From Morganella morganii (lineage in GTDB: Bacteria > Pseudomonadota > Gammaproteobacteria > Enterobacterales > Enterobacteriaceae), in contig NZ_CP066129.1 of NCBI RefSeq assembly GCF_019242955.1, forward strand, positions 3,224,001 through 3,288,000: a DNA stretch of 64,000 nt. Direction: 5' to 3'. This document shows positions 1-9,442 of the stretch, piece by piece. The translations under genes were made by a program, and so were the position numbers. The notes beneath the pieces are model-generated. The model worked only from the letters and a program-made list of their open reading frames with translations. It was not told where the DNA came from and did no database searches. Each line of letters opens with the position of its first letter. Positions within the stretch are counted from its first letter, which is position 1.

Positions 1-917
1 TTAATATCTTCCAGCCCCAGTTTTTTCGCCGGTTTTAAGAAGACAGGGAAATCATTGGATTTCACATCTTTAAAATCAGTCTTAATTTCCGGGTTATACA
101 TTTTTTGCAGCACTAAGACACGCGGATAGTTGTAATAACCGTCACTTTTTGCATCATCTTTGGTATAGGCTTTTTTGAAATTAAATTCACCGTCTTTCTT
201 CGGATCATATAAGCCGTTTTGCTCGGCAAAGGAAATCAGTGTCGGAGATGACAGGTAGTTGTCTTTGTCATTGATATCAAATTTTTCCAGGCGCCCCTGG
301 TTGGCGGTGACATAATAGGTATTGGCCGGAATTTTCGCAGCCATCCACTGGTGGCCGCTGCCGGTTTCCAGATACCAGATCCCGTCTTTATCAATAAAGG
401 CCACACCGAAACCTTCACCGGCGCCTTTTTCCTCAATAATTTTCCCTAACCGCATTACTCCCTCTTTCGCGGAAGAGACATACGGTAATACCACATCCGG
501 AATGGCATCTTCAATAATCCCGGTATCTTCGACATACGGGTCAATTTTTAATGATGCATCATTGGCAAAAATGGTTTCTGTGGCACTGATCCCGACACCG
601 GCGTCATTAAAGCCGTTAGAGCTGAAACGGAACTGACCTTTATCATTCCATTCCGGGATAGTGGTATAACGCATTGCCTTTTCCGGCAACGTATAGGTAA
701 ATTTATTTAAGTTGGTTTTAAACTCAGTGTCTTTATTGATTTTTTCCTGATTCACCTGCAAAACTTTCGGGTTTGCCGGATTCATATCTTCATTGCGGGC
801 AATATATTGCGCACCATCTGAAGACGCATTTTCACCGACAAAAATAGTGGTACATGCCGTTGCATCAGAAATCACCAGTGCAGCACCCACAGCAAGAGAT
901 AAAACACTACGTTTCAT
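1..917 (-). CDS. Secreted C69-family dipeptidase, 3' end cut by the window edge
   Basis: The reading frame is open from an ATG at 917 to the window edge, giving 305 residues with no stop, so the C-terminal part is missing. Residues 1-21 form a signal peptide ending in DATA. The next residue, Cys22, starts the motif CTTIFVG, followed by SDGAQ and the stretch RNEDM, which matches family C69 (U34) N-terminal nucleophile dipeptidases, where the exposed Cys is catalytic after processing. A good ribosome site (GGAAGG) lies about 8 bases upstream of the ATG. The likely role is hydrolysis of dipeptides outside the cytoplasm. The family call rests on the N-terminal motif and fold-typical spacing; substrate preference is not visible. 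Confidence 0.8.
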   Translation of the reverse strand, partial: MKRSVLSLAVGAALVISDATACTTIFVGENASSDGAQYIARNEDMNPANPKVLQVNQEKINKDTEFKTNLNKFTYTLPEKAMRYTTIPEWNDKGQFRFSSNGFNDAGVGISATETIFANDASLKIDPYVEDTGIIEDAIPDVVLPYVSSAKEGVMRLGKIIEEKGAGEGFGVAFIDKDGIWYLETGSGHQWMAAKIPANTYYVTANQGRLEKFDINDKDNYLSSPTLISFAEQNGLYDPKKDGEFNFKKAYTKDDAKSDGYYNYPRVLVLQKMYNPEIKTDFKDVKSNDFPVFLKPAKKLGLEDI

Positions 918-1139
918 AGAGAACACCTTCCATTGAGTTATAAATTGCGTTTACGCTATCCATTACCCGCTGATTTTTCTTTTACGCAGATCGCATAATA
1001 CAAAGTCAATCACTGGATTATTCTCAAAACATGGTTTATTTCACTAAATTAATTATTTTTTACGGATAAGTGTTTGGGTTAAAATTACGGATTATTTTTT
1101 CAGCGGGGAATTGATCGGGACAGGGGATCGTGTGAATTG

Positions 1140-1745
1140 TTATTTTATTTCTTTTTTACTGATCACAATTAAGCGGTGTGTGGGGGTATCCGGATCATTC
1201 CCCCAATAAAAATCACTCCAATATTCAAAAAAAGATTCAATATCCTGAATAGCAAACAGTGGCCTTTCCGGCTCTCCGCCATCTGAAGCATAAACATAAA
1301 AACCGGCAGCCAATGCCCATGAAATCATTACTTCCCAAAAACGCCGGCCGTCACCGGTTTGTTCTTCATCGGTAACCACAATATGATAAGTATCCGGCAG
1401 CCAGCGGAAAAAGTGCCGCGGCAGGTCTGCAACAGCAGACTGATGTTTGTCATTGGTTGTCCGCCATACTTTAATTTGTGTGCAACTTGTCTGACCGGCA
1501 ACAATGTCATTGCGGAAGCAAAGCTCAACCAGATAAACGGTTTCGGGTAAATCCCCGGTAGTCACCAGCCTGTACTGCTGCTTTTTACCTGATTTAATAA
1601 ATTGATAGCCCTCTTTTACCTCATAGCCGGGCAATAAAAACTGATGTGTACCGGCAGCCGGAAACAGTACTGTCAGTTCGCTGTTTTCAGAGGGCAGATT
1701 TAATTTCCGGTTAAAACTAGCAGTGAACTCAATTGTCTCCGCCAT
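1140..1745 (-). CDS. Hypothetical protein, 201 aa, unrecognised family
   Basis: I do not recognise this protein. It has no signal peptide or membrane segment and looks cytosolic and acidic. The C-terminal half carries a dense aromatic and charged block (HIVVTDEEQTGDGRRFWE at about residues 122-139, then FYVYASDGGEP and later FFEYWSDFYWG) that looks like a conserved fold. Its ATG lies inside the end of the upstream 62-aa gene, overlapping it by 17 bases, so the two are probably translationally coupled. Both lie downstream of and in the same direction as the hemolysin genes but beyond a strong terminator, so they are probably a separate unit. Lower GC than hpmA suggests separate origin. A toxin-immunity or accessory role would be speculation. 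Confidence 0.6.
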   Translation of the reverse strand: MAETIEFTASFNRKLNLPSENSELTVLFPAAGTHQFLLPGYEVKEGYQFIKSGKKQQYRLVTTGDLPETVYLVELCFRNDIVAGQTSCTQIKVWRTTNDKHQSAVADLPRHFFRWLPDTYHIVVTDEEQTGDGRRFWEVMISWALAAGFYVYASDGGEPERPLFAIQDIESFFEYWSDFYWGNDPDTPTHRLIVISKKEIK

Positions 1746-1917
1746 CCTGTAAATCCGCCATTAAATCCGGAATACAACTGAATATTTTCCCTTTTCCGTA
1801 TTCTGATTCAGTAATTGCAGCCAGAGTACACACGGAATAGTGATGCGGTGTCTGTTTCATATTATTCACTGTTACATCCGTTAAGTCCGGTATTGCACTT
1901 TCTTTTAATTCAGACAT
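1729..1917 (-). CDS. Small hypothetical protein, 62 aa, coupled to the following gene
   Basis: A 62-residue frame starting MSELKE. An in-frame ATG 30 bases further upstream lacks any ribosome site, while the ATG at 1917 is preceded by a G-rich stretch (CGGGGT), so I prefer it. The protein is soluble, with no signal or membrane segment, and contains one central Cys (HYSVCTLAAI). It ends in GGDN, and its TGA overlaps the start of the 201-aa gene by 17 bases, which supports a real two-gene unit. No family is recognised. Confidence 0.45.
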   Translation of the reverse strand: MSELKESAIPDLTDVTVNNMKQTPHHYSVCTLAAITESEYGKGKIFSCIPDLMADLQDGGDN

Positions 1918-2049
1918 ATCAACCCCGAAAAATCGCAGAATAAACATAATGATAAAAAACCGGGCATCAGATTAAATTCAGCCGAACTGATATTGCTGAT
2001 AATAACCACCGTGATATAAACAATTTTTAAACCACGCCGGATTGTCACA

Positions 2050-2080
2050 TAAAAAACGGCTCCGCAGGGAGCCGTTTTAT
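2050..2080 (-). terminator. Rho-independent terminator after hpmA
   Basis: A GC-rich inverted repeat (ACGGCTCC / GGAGCCGT) around a short CGCA loop, with A-runs on the left and T-runs on the right, lies 20 bases beyond the hpmA stop. It can act on both strands but mainly ends the hemolysin transcript. Confidence 0.85.
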
Positions 2081-2100
2081 CTTACTGAATAAACTAATAA

Positions 2101-5100
2101 TTACTTCACTTTACTGTTTACACTGCCGTGATCATTAGTGACAGAAATTCCCACCGGGGATTTTCCGTTTACGATCCCGTCCTTAACCGCACTGACAGCC
2201 TGTCCGGCATTGAGCGGGAGTTCGCCGTGAATGCGGGTGCCGGTTTCTTTGACCGCCACAGAACGCATTTCGGTGTTCCCGCCATCCGGCAGACCGTCCA
2301 GCACCGCACCTGTCAGAATGGTGCTGCCGCCGGTGCGCAGTTTACCCTGTTCACGGGCTGTCAGACCGGATTGCTGTCCCACCTGCTCAGAAGAGCGGGT
2401 TTCAAAGGACGCTTTCACCTTGCCGTTCATGCCGGCAGGAGATGTCAGACCGGATTTCACTTTATCCGCCACCGTACCCGCACCGGTTCCGGCATTTTCA
2501 CGGACAGAATCAGCTGCTTTATCGAGACCGTTTTCCAGACCGGCTTTGATATCATCCGCAAACTTCGGCGTACCGGCATTCGCCAGTTTCGAGGTGGTAC
2601 TGCTGCCCTCATCATTGGTATGTGCCGCCGACAGATCCGCATCCGCTTTCAGAACCGATTCCGTGTTAGTCCGGCTTTCAACCACCAGATCACCGCCGAC
2701 ACGTCCGCTGATAGTATCCGCGCTCAGTTTTCCGCCCTGAATCCGCGTGTCATTGCGGCTGTTCAGCGTGAGATTTTCGCTTTCAGTCAGGGCATTTTTC
2801 TGTGTGACTGTCTGCTGATTATCAATCCCGCCTTTCAGACCGGCGCTGATATTATGCCGTGAACCGGTTTCCGGATTTTCTGTACTGCGCGAGGTCCCGA
2901 TATTCAGTTTTCCGCCCGCATTCCAGTTGGCTTTATCCGTGGTTTTCTGTGCGGATTCAATCACAATCCCGCCGTCACGGGCTGTCAGTGCGATATTTTT
3001 TGCATCGGTCTGTGTGCCTTTCAGATGCAGTGCATCATCCCGCATGCCATCTGCTGAGACAGCAACCGTACCACCGCTGCGCAGACTGCCGCCGCGCTGA
3101 TCCGTCACGTTTTCAGACTGTTTGCTGATACTGAAATCCGCACCGCCGCCCAGTTTGCTGCCGGTTTCTGTTTTACCGCCGCTGACCTGCACACCGCCGT
3201 GCCACTGATGGCCGGAAATGGTATTTGTGCTCTCCGCACTGTTCAGCAGGGTATTGTGCCCGCCTTTCACGGTGATATCCCCGTCACTGCTGACATCAGT
3301 ACCGTTAGCGGTCAGGTCGTTTCCGGCCTGTAATACCACCCCGGTTTTCCCCTCAGTCACACCGGTTTTCGCCGTTGTACCGCTTTCGTTGTACACTTCA
3401 CGTCCGCCGCTGAGACCACCGCCCGCATTTTTCAGGTTAATCGACTCCACATTCACCTTCGCCCCGGCGTCATAGCCGCTGACGGTTTTACTGTGTGTAT
3501 CTGCTGCCTGATCCAGCGTCAGATTGTCACCGGCACGGACAGAAACGCCTCCTTCCTCACTGCGCAGTGTATCACCCTGTAATGAGACATCACGCCCCGC
3601 CTGCAGCGCGATATCACCTTTCGCTGACAGCGATCCGGTCACCGCTTTACTGCTGCTTTCCGTTGCCAGACGATGACCACCGCTGCCTTCCGCGTTGATC
3701 GAAACGTCCTGTCCGGTGGATGTCGCCACACGCAGGCTGCCTTTGCCCTCTGTCACAGATTCAGACTGATGGTGCGTATCTGCTGCTGCCGCGGACTGAT
3801 AATCCCCGGTATTGATCGCAATACCGCCGTTTTCCGCCCGGTAACGTGTTCCTTCATCCAGAACACGATCTGTGGCGTTCACGGCAACAGATCCTGCATT
3901 AACAGAGGTGGTTTTCGCCTGTGTGTTTTCGGTGGTGGTCTTCCGGTTTTCCCCTTTGCCGCTCAGGTCAACGCCGATGTCCGGCAGACCGGTGGCGGCG
4001 GTGCTGTCAGCCACACCGGCAACATCACCTTCCGCAAGATTTTCACCGGCTTTGGCCAGCGGACGGGAGACTTTACTGTAATCAAGGGAAACACCGAGAC
4101 TGCCTTCGCCGCCTTTGGTGGTTTCCGTGGTGCGATCACTGTTATGAGCAGCCCGGTGTTCCGAGATCTGCGCCGTTTCCGTATAAGCGCCGCCCACCGT
4201 GTGTGATGCGCCCTCCTGGGAGAGGGTTTTTCCGGCGGTCAGCGTGAGATTACCCTGCACGTTCGTGCCGGAGGTGACCGCCTGATGCTGCTCCTGTGTT
4301 TTACCGGTTTCAGTGTGACCGCCGCTGATCCCGCCGCCGATTTTGTCCATACCGCCGGTCAGGTAAATGCCGCCGTGTGATTCCCCTTTCTGCTGTGTCC
4401 GGCTATCACTGTTATCTGCCGCATTCAGGGTGATATTTTCAGCAGAAAGCGCCGCATCCCCCTGAGTCGTGGTCAGTGAAGAGCCGGTAAGGGTGAGATC
4501 CTTCCCCGCAGTGACAGAAACACTGCCGCCTTTCAGTTCACTGCCCTGCTGCGTGACAGAATCCTGTTTTTGCGTTTCGCGGGTATGGCTGATATCCAGA
4601 CCGGCGCGGTATTGTTTGTCTTTATCCTCTTTGGCATAGCCGCTGATTTTCAGTGTGGTTTCTGTTTTGTCAGACTGCTTTTGCGCCTGTGCCGCACGGA
4701 CATTAATATCCCCGAGGGTATCAATTTTCAATGTGCCTGCACTTTCAATCAGACTTCCGGCGATGGTGATATCATTTTTCCCGGCCAGCCGCAGATCGGC
4801 CTCTGATTTCAGCTCACTGCGCTCCACCCTGGTATCTTCACTGTTCTCACGAAGCGTACTGCGGGTGATGTTAAATGCGCCGCCATCACGGTTATCAATA
4901 TGTTTTGCCGTCCGGCTGATGCCGTTTTCAATGACCAGCGTGCCCTGCTCGGTCTGCACCAGGCTGTCCTGTGTCCCTTTTACCTTGCTGCCGGTGACAG
5001 TGACGCCATTACCGCCGGAAAGCCAGAGTTTACCGCCCGCGGTAAAGCCGGAACCGTGTGCCGTTTCTTCCGTGGTGGCACTGTTTTCACGGGAACCGCC

Positions 5101-6735
5101 GCCGATACCGCCCCAGGACGTGACATTTTCAGTATGTCCCTGGTGCTGTGTCGCGGTTTGCGTGCTGATGGTGAGATTGTTGCCGGTGTTGATAATCATA
5201 TCTTTTACAGCGCGTGCCTGTGCCGCCTGAGCCCGGATGTCATGACCGGCATTCAGTCCCAGATTACCGCCCGCGATCAGTTCCGTTTTCACCAGCTGTT
5301 CTTTCGAGGTGACATCGCCGTGTGTACCACTGAGCAGTTTGGCCGTCTCATTGCGTTTATTACCGGATACGGTTTGCGTGCGGGAGTTTGTCACGCCCTC
5401 AAGCCGGATATCGCCTTTGGCATCCGCGCTGAGATGTGTTCCGGCCTCCAGTTTTGCCCCTTTCAGGGTGATATCACCGGTTGCGGCCGCCAGCCGTATA
5501 TCACCGGCAGCACGGATGTTACTGGTTTCCTGCCGGATGCTTTCATCTTTGCGGGTTTCGTTATTTTCCCACGACATCTTCCACTGATTTGTGGTGCGGG
5601 TGTCTGACTGCGCAACCTGGTCACTGTCGAGCGTGATGGTTCCGGCCTGAACCGAGATATCCTGTCCGCTCAGATCGGTGCCGGTCAGCCGGGCGTCCTG
5701 CTGAGCCACCAGCGTGATGTTTTTTCCGTCCAGCGAAGTGCGGGTGTAGCGCCCCTGCCGGGTTTCAGTGGTGACTGACTGACCGCTGCGTTTATCTTCT
5801 GTCCGGTGATGTTCATTACGTAACTGACCTTCAGTCCGCACTGTATCGCCGCTCAGACGGATATCACCGCCGGTGACCTGTGCGCCGGTCAGTGTCAGTG
5901 CGCCCTGTGACTGCGCATCAAAACCCTTTACAGCATCAATATTACCGGCCAGTTTTACGCCGCTGCCCTGCGCGGTGTTCACCAGACGGATTTTCCCGGC
6001 ACGCATACCGCCCAGGTAGTAGCTGTCCAGCGGAACCGCATTTTTACCGGCGGAAATCGTCAGCAGATCAGCAGAGACGGTATTGTTGCCGGTGATCACA
6101 TTCAGTGCCGCCGCGCGGATCTCTCCGTCGGCATTAATCGCGGGAGCGACCAGATCCAGCACTTTACCGGTGGTGATCCCGTTATTTCCGATCGTCAGTG
6201 AGTTTGTGTTATCCCGGGTGCTGTACGCACTGATCATGCCGTTTTCAATCAGCGGATTACCCACGATCAGACCGGCATTATTGGTATTGATAAACCCGCA
6301 GCCCTGACAACTGATCCCGTTAGGGTTAGCGAGGATCAGATCCGCCGCCATGCCGAAGACTTCCTGCTGACCCAGCAGCAGAGAGGGGTTACGGCTGACC
6401 ACTTCGTTGAGGATCACCCCGGCGGCCTGCCCGTTCAGGTTTTTATTGGCCTCCAGCATACCTGCCAGTTGTGACTGTCCTGCGGTCATGCTGTTATTAA
6501 AGACCGCGCCATGATTATCCACATTAAAATCAAGATACTGGTTATGAGACAGCCCGTTACTGTTCGGCGCTGTAATATTGACAATATCTGTTCCGTTTAC
6601 CTGCGAAACACCGGGGCCGTCCGGGCCGCCGTCCGCCACAATCCCTGCGGCTGCACTGTTCAGCGTGACAAAGGCCAGCGCCATCCACGCGGCCACCTTA
6701 CCTGACGAAGAGAGTTTAAAGCGTTCTTTTTTCAT
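2101..6735 (-). CDS. hpmA: HpmA/ShlA-family pore-forming hemolysin (TpsA exoprotein), 1544 aa
   Basis: The protein is the secreted partner of a type Vb system and is predicted to be a calcium-independent cytolysin activated during export. A signal peptide ends near residue 30 (SAAA-G). The two-partner secretion domain follows, with the motifs NPSL (116-119) and NPNGI (137-141) and the Cys pair CQGC (143-146), which is typical of the ShlA/HpmA branch rather than of CdiA or FHA. The remaining 1200 residues are beta-helix repeats rich in G, N, T and S. Length agrees with HpmA (1577) and ShlA (1608), and there is no CdiA-type toxic C-terminus. It lies 36 bases after the stop of its transporter gene, in one operon. 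Because hpmB is out of frame here, export in this isolate is uncertain. Confidence 0.92.
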   Translation of the reverse strand: MKKERFKLSSSGKVAAWMALAFVTLNSAAAGIVADGGPDGPGVSQVNGTDIVNITAPNSNGLSHNQYLDFNVDNHGAVFNNSMTAGQSQLAGMLEANKNLNGQAAGVILNEVVSRNPSLLLGQQEVFGMAADLILANPNGISCQGCGFINTNNAGLIVGNPLIENGMISAYSTRDNTNSLTIGNNGITTGKVLDLVAPAINADGEIRAAALNVITGNNTVSADLLTISAGKNAVPLDSYYLGGMRAGKIRLVNTAQGSGVKLAGNIDAVKGFDAQSQGALTLTGAQVTGGDIRLSGDTVRTEGQLRNEHHRTEDKRSGQSVTTETRQGRYTRTSLDGKNITLVAQQDARLTGTDLSGQDISVQAGTITLDSDQVAQSDTRTTNQWKMSWENNETRKDESIRQETSNIRAAGDIRLAAATGDITLKGAKLEAGTHLSADAKGDIRLEGVTNSRTQTVSGNKRNETAKLLSGTHGDVTSKEQLVKTELIAGGNLGLNAGHDIRAQAAQARAVKDMIINTGNNLTISTQTATQHQGHTENVTSWGGIGGGSRENSATTEETAHGSGFTAGGKLWLSGGNGVTVTGSKVKGTQDSLVQTEQGTLVIENGISRTAKHIDNRDGGAFNITRSTLRENSEDTRVERSELKSEADLRLAGKNDITIAGSLIESAGTLKIDTLGDINVRAAQAQKQSDKTETTLKISGYAKEDKDKQYRAGLDISHTRETQKQDSVTQQGSELKGGSVSVTAGKDLTLTGSSLTTTQGDAALSAENITLNAADNSDSRTQQKGESHGGIYLTGGMDKIGGGISGGHTETGKTQEQHQAVTSGTNVQGNLTLTAGKTLSQEGASHTVGGAYTETAQISEHRAAHNSDRTTETTKGGEGSLGVSLDYSKVSRPLAKAGENLAEGDVAGVADSTAATGLPDIGVDLSGKGENRKTTTENTQAKTTSVNAGSVAVNATDRVLDEGTRYRAENGGIAINTGDYQSAAAADTHHQSESVTEGKGSLRVATSTGQDVSINAEGSGGHRLATESSSKAVTGSLSAKGDIALQAGRDVSLQGDTLRSEEGGVSVRAGDNLTLDQAADTHSKTVSGYDAGAKVNVESINLKNAGGGLSGGREVYNESGTTAKTGVTEGKTGVVLQAGNDLTANGTDVSSDGDITVKGGHNTLLNSAESTNTISGHQWHGGVQVSGGKTETGSKLGGGADFSISKQSENVTDQRGGSLRSGGTVAVSADGMRDDALHLKGTQTDAKNIALTARDGGIVIESAQKTTDKANWNAGGKLNIGTSRSTENPETGSRHNISAGLKGGIDNQQTVTQKNALTESENLTLNSRNDTRIQGGKLSADTISGRVGGDLVVESRTNTESVLKADADLSAAHTNDEGSSTTSKLANAGTPKFADDIKAGLENGLDKAADSVRENAGTGAGTVADKVKSGLTSPAGMNGKVKASFETRSSEQVGQQSGLTAREQGKLRTGGSTILTGAVLDGLPDGGNTEMRSVAVKETGTRIHGELPLNAGQAVSAVKDGIVNGKSPVGISVTNDHGSVNSKVK

Positions 6736-6771
6736 TGTATTTCCTTACCATCCAACGACTGACGGAGCAGA

Positions 6772-8461
6772 TCAGAACTGATATCCCAGGCGCAGGGAAA
6801 ACAGGGTATCCTGCGAAGGCAGAGCAGCCGCTGAGGTCCGGGCACGGCTGATTTGCGCATCCAGCTGCGCGCCCCCGTAACTGACATTGACCCCTGCGGC
6901 GATACCTGCGGCAGACTGCCATCCCGCCTGCCCGGTCTGAGCCATAACCCGTCCGTAGTCCGCACCGGCACGGGGCGTTACCGTGATCCCCTGCCGGACA
7001 AAACGGCGGGAAAGGGTGTTTTGCCAGTACCATCCCTTATCCGCCGATAACGAGCCGTCGTGAAACCCTCTGATCGTGCTGTTATCCGACAGTGTCAGCC
7101 ACTCCACCCCGGGGAGATGCTCCTGTGTGTACTGACCGGCCAGATGACTGCTGAACAGATAAGCGTTCTCCGACAGCGAAAACTGCTGAACATAACTGAG
7201 TGAAAATTTGCCTTTGGTGTATTGCGGATCGGCGCCCGGCAGCGTGTTCCGGGTATCAGCCCCGAACAGTGTGGTGCCTTTTTCCGCCGATAATGATGTG
7301 CTGATAACGCCGCCCGGCACCAGAATCAGCCCGGTGTAACCGGCTTCGGCAACACTCAGGGACGGGCTGCTGACACCAATCAGGGTTTCATTAAGGTAGT
7401 TGCGGCTGCGTTTATATGTCATTTGTGCCATCAGCGAATCAATCCGTGACCGGTTACGGAAGATGACATAATCTGCCCGCAATGCGGCCTGGGCGCTGTC
7501 CCCGCGCAGAATGACGTGCTGATAACGCAGTGCCTGATTGATCCGGTAACGGGAGATACTGCCGTAAGTGCTGATGGTCAGTGCGCCGTAAGGTACGGAA
7601 TAGAACAGCATGCCGGAGCGGCTGTAACGTGCTGCCGGGTTGTCTGTTGTGGCAGAGCCGCTCAGGCTGACAAAATCGGACAATCCGGCCGGGCTGTCAG
7701 CGGTGACAGCGGCACGGATCACGTTGCGTCCGGTACTTTTCTGCCCGTAATTATCCGCACTGAGAGAGAAACCGGCCGGGGTGCCGCGCTGATTCACCAG
7801 GCGGATCACTGATCCTCCGGGTGCGCTGCCGGGCAGAATATCCATCGTCACATGATTCGATTTCAGGCGGTTCGCCTGATCCAGCCCCTGCTCCAGTTCG
7901 GTAATTTTCAGCGGCTTACCGATCAGAGAGGGAAACAGCAGTGACGTATTAACACCGCGATCCGCGCCGTCAAACTGCTCTATCGTCCCTTCTGTCACCC
8001 CGATCCCCAGCTCGTGATAATCATTGACCGGCAGAAAGCGGACCCGCGCGGTGATATAGCCTTTATCCAGATACCGCGCCATCAGTTCCGCCACCAGCCC
8101 GTTAATATCCCGGCTGCGGATGCAGTCTTCAGGTAATGATGAGAGTGAACGGAGATCATCCTGAGATAACAGTGTGATCCCGGTGAGATACACACCACTG
8201 ACCGGCAGACAATGTTCATTCTCTGCCGCGCGCAACAGCGGCTCTGCGGGGGTGATCGTTGACTGCGGCTTGCTCAGCTGCCGCCGGGTCTGCTGCTCAA
8301 GCAGGTCGCTGACCTGTTGTGCGGCATCCTGCATCGCCCGGCGCGAGGCATCAGCGCCCGGGTTTTCCGCAGCGGAAGGAAAAGGTGCGGCATATAATGG
8401 CGGGCAAAAAAAACAGCCCTGATAATAGTATCCGGCGTAATAATGTCTGCAGTTTGGTCAA
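6772..8461 (-). CDS. hpmB: HpmB/ShlB-type outer-membrane transporter and activator, frameshifted in its signal sequence
   Basis: This TpsB beta-barrel exports and activates the hemolysin. The uninterrupted frame (ATG at 8334, 520 aa) begins at MQDAAQ and has the POTRA region, an FHA-transporter barrel and a C-terminal Phe (GYQF), but no signal peptide. Upstream in the same frame there is no usable start before a stop at 8458. In the next frame a TTG at 8461 opens TKLQTLLRRILLSGLFF, a clear signal peptide, which leaves frame at a run of eight T (8406-8413). With seven T the two join to give 562 residues, almost exactly HpmB length (561). This looks like a slipped-strand OFF state or a base-call error. 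The start codon choice is inference. Confidence 0.85.
8406..8413 (-). repeat. hpmB: Poly-T(8) tract controlling the hpmB reading frame
   Basis: Eight A on the plus strand, eight T in the coding sense, at about codons 17-19 of the predicted full-length hpmB. Seven T would fuse the signal peptide to the POTRA and barrel frame; eight T lead to a TGA stop after about 37 codons. Confidence 0.8.
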
Positions 8462-8600
8462 TTCGTCTTACTTATCCTTTGCGTCAGTTACCGCCGCAGC
8501 GGACAGAAAATGCCGGTTTTCTCCGGTATGGCACCGGATGAAAAAAAGCCGCGCTTTTATCTTTTATCGGCAGAAATAAGAAAAACTTAACTGACAGGAT

Positions 8601-8632
8601 ATAAAACGGCGTCCGCCCGGCGGGCAGACGCA
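8601..8632 (-). terminator. Terminator after cueR
   Basis: On the minus strand a strong GC stem (GCGTCTGCCCG paired with CGGGCGGACGC) is followed by TTTTAT, starting about 14 bases beyond the cueR stop. It separates cueR from hpmB. Confidence 0.75.
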
Positions 8633-8645
8633 GAAAACAGGCGGA

Positions 8646-9062
8646 TTATTTATGGCAGGCAGGTTTGCTGTGACGACAGCCGGAGAGATGATCGATAATC
8701 GGACATTCCGCACTATCATCCCCGGGGCAGGATTCCGCCAGCGCCAGCAGGCGGTCACGGATAGCAGTGAGCTCCGTAATGGTTTTCTCAATCTGCTTCA
8801 CTTTACCCAGCGTCGCGGATTTCACATCCGCCGCATGGCGGTTCGGATTACGGAACAGCGATAACAGTTCGCGGCACTCATCCAGCGTGAAACCGACCTC
8901 TTTTGCCTGGCGCAGCAGTGTCAGTTCATCGACATGCCGTTCACTGAAATACCGGTATCCGTTTTCACCCCGTTCCGGGGGGGTGATCAAAGATTTATCT
9001 TCGTAAAAACGGATCGCTTTTGGCGTTAAACCCGTTTTTTGTGCAATATCGCTGATATTCAT
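8646..9062 (-). CDS. cueR: CueR, copper-responsive MerR-family regulator
   Basis: CueR binds Cu(I) with very high affinity and activates copA by unwinding a promoter with an overlong spacer. The 138-residue protein has the MerR winged helix at 1-70 (starts [10 protein letters not shown]), a dimerisation helix, and the metal loop CPGDDSAEC with Cys112 and Cys120 at exactly the E. coli positions. A His/Cys-rich tail ([10 protein letters not shown]) follows. It is divergent from copA and shares a 141-bp intergenic region holding its operator, the standard enterobacterial arrangement. The gene ends at its own terminator. Confidence 0.96.
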   Translation of the reverse strand: MNISDIAQKTGLTPKAIRFYEDKSLITPPERGENGYRYFSERHVDELTLLRQAKEVGFTLDECRELLSLFRNPNRHAADVKSATLGKVKQIEKTITELTAIRDRLLALAESCPGDDSAECPIIDHLSGCRHSKPACHK

Positions 9063-9071
9063 AACTTCTCC

Positions 9072-9102
9072 TTGACCTTACCCTTGAGGGAAGGTTTACC
9101 AT
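9072..9102 (+). promoter_or_regulatory. copA promoter with CueR operator
   Basis: A -35 TTGACC (9072-9077) and a -10 TACCAT (9097-9102) are separated by 19 bp, the overlong spacer typical of MerR-type promoters. The spacer carries the dyad ACCTT-N11-GAAGGT (9075-9095), nearly identical to the E. coli copA operator. It drives the copZ-like ORF and copA. Confidence 0.9.
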
Positions 9103-9203
9103 CATCGTAAATCAAAATTCCCGTTCCCCCGAACAGAATTTTTTCTTTTGCGCCGTGTGTTGTTCTGCGGCGTGATGATGCGAAACATGTAAGGAAAAAA
9201 AGT

Positions 9204-9437
9204 ATGGCAAATACAACTATTCTTGCGCTGCAGGGGCTGTCCTGCGGACATTGCACCGGCAGTGTCAAAAAAGCACTCGACGCCCGTCCGGATGTTGAAT
9301 CTGCGGTGGTCACCCTTGATTTCGCCAAAGTGACCGGCGATGCGGATGCGCAATCCCTTATCAAAACTATCGAAGAAGCCGGTTATGAAGCACAGATTGC
9401 AGACAAGCCCGGTACAATTTTACAGCTTCCCGGCTGA
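9204..9437 (+). CDS. First HMA domain of CopA, present here as a separate 77-aa CopZ-like protein
   Basis: The ORF encodes one ferredoxin-like heavy-metal-associated domain with the copper motif GLSCGHC at about residues 11-17, and ends LQLPG followed by TGA. It aligns with the N-terminus of E. coli CopA (GLSCGHC, RPDVE). The -1 frame is open across the stop: re-reading one C after GGC gives GLNCMKC, the start of a second HMA domain, then the rest of CopA. A single missing G (CCCGGG to CCCGG) would therefore restore one 912-aa CopA. As it stands, this ORF would yield a free copper chaperone like the E. coli CopA(Z) frameshift product. No canonical slippery heptamer is visible at the junction. 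Confidence 0.75.
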   Translation: MANTTILALQGLSCGHCTGSVKKALDARPDVESAVVTLDFAKVTGDADAQSLIKTIEEAGYEAQIADKPGTILQLPG

Positions 9438-9442
9438 ATTGT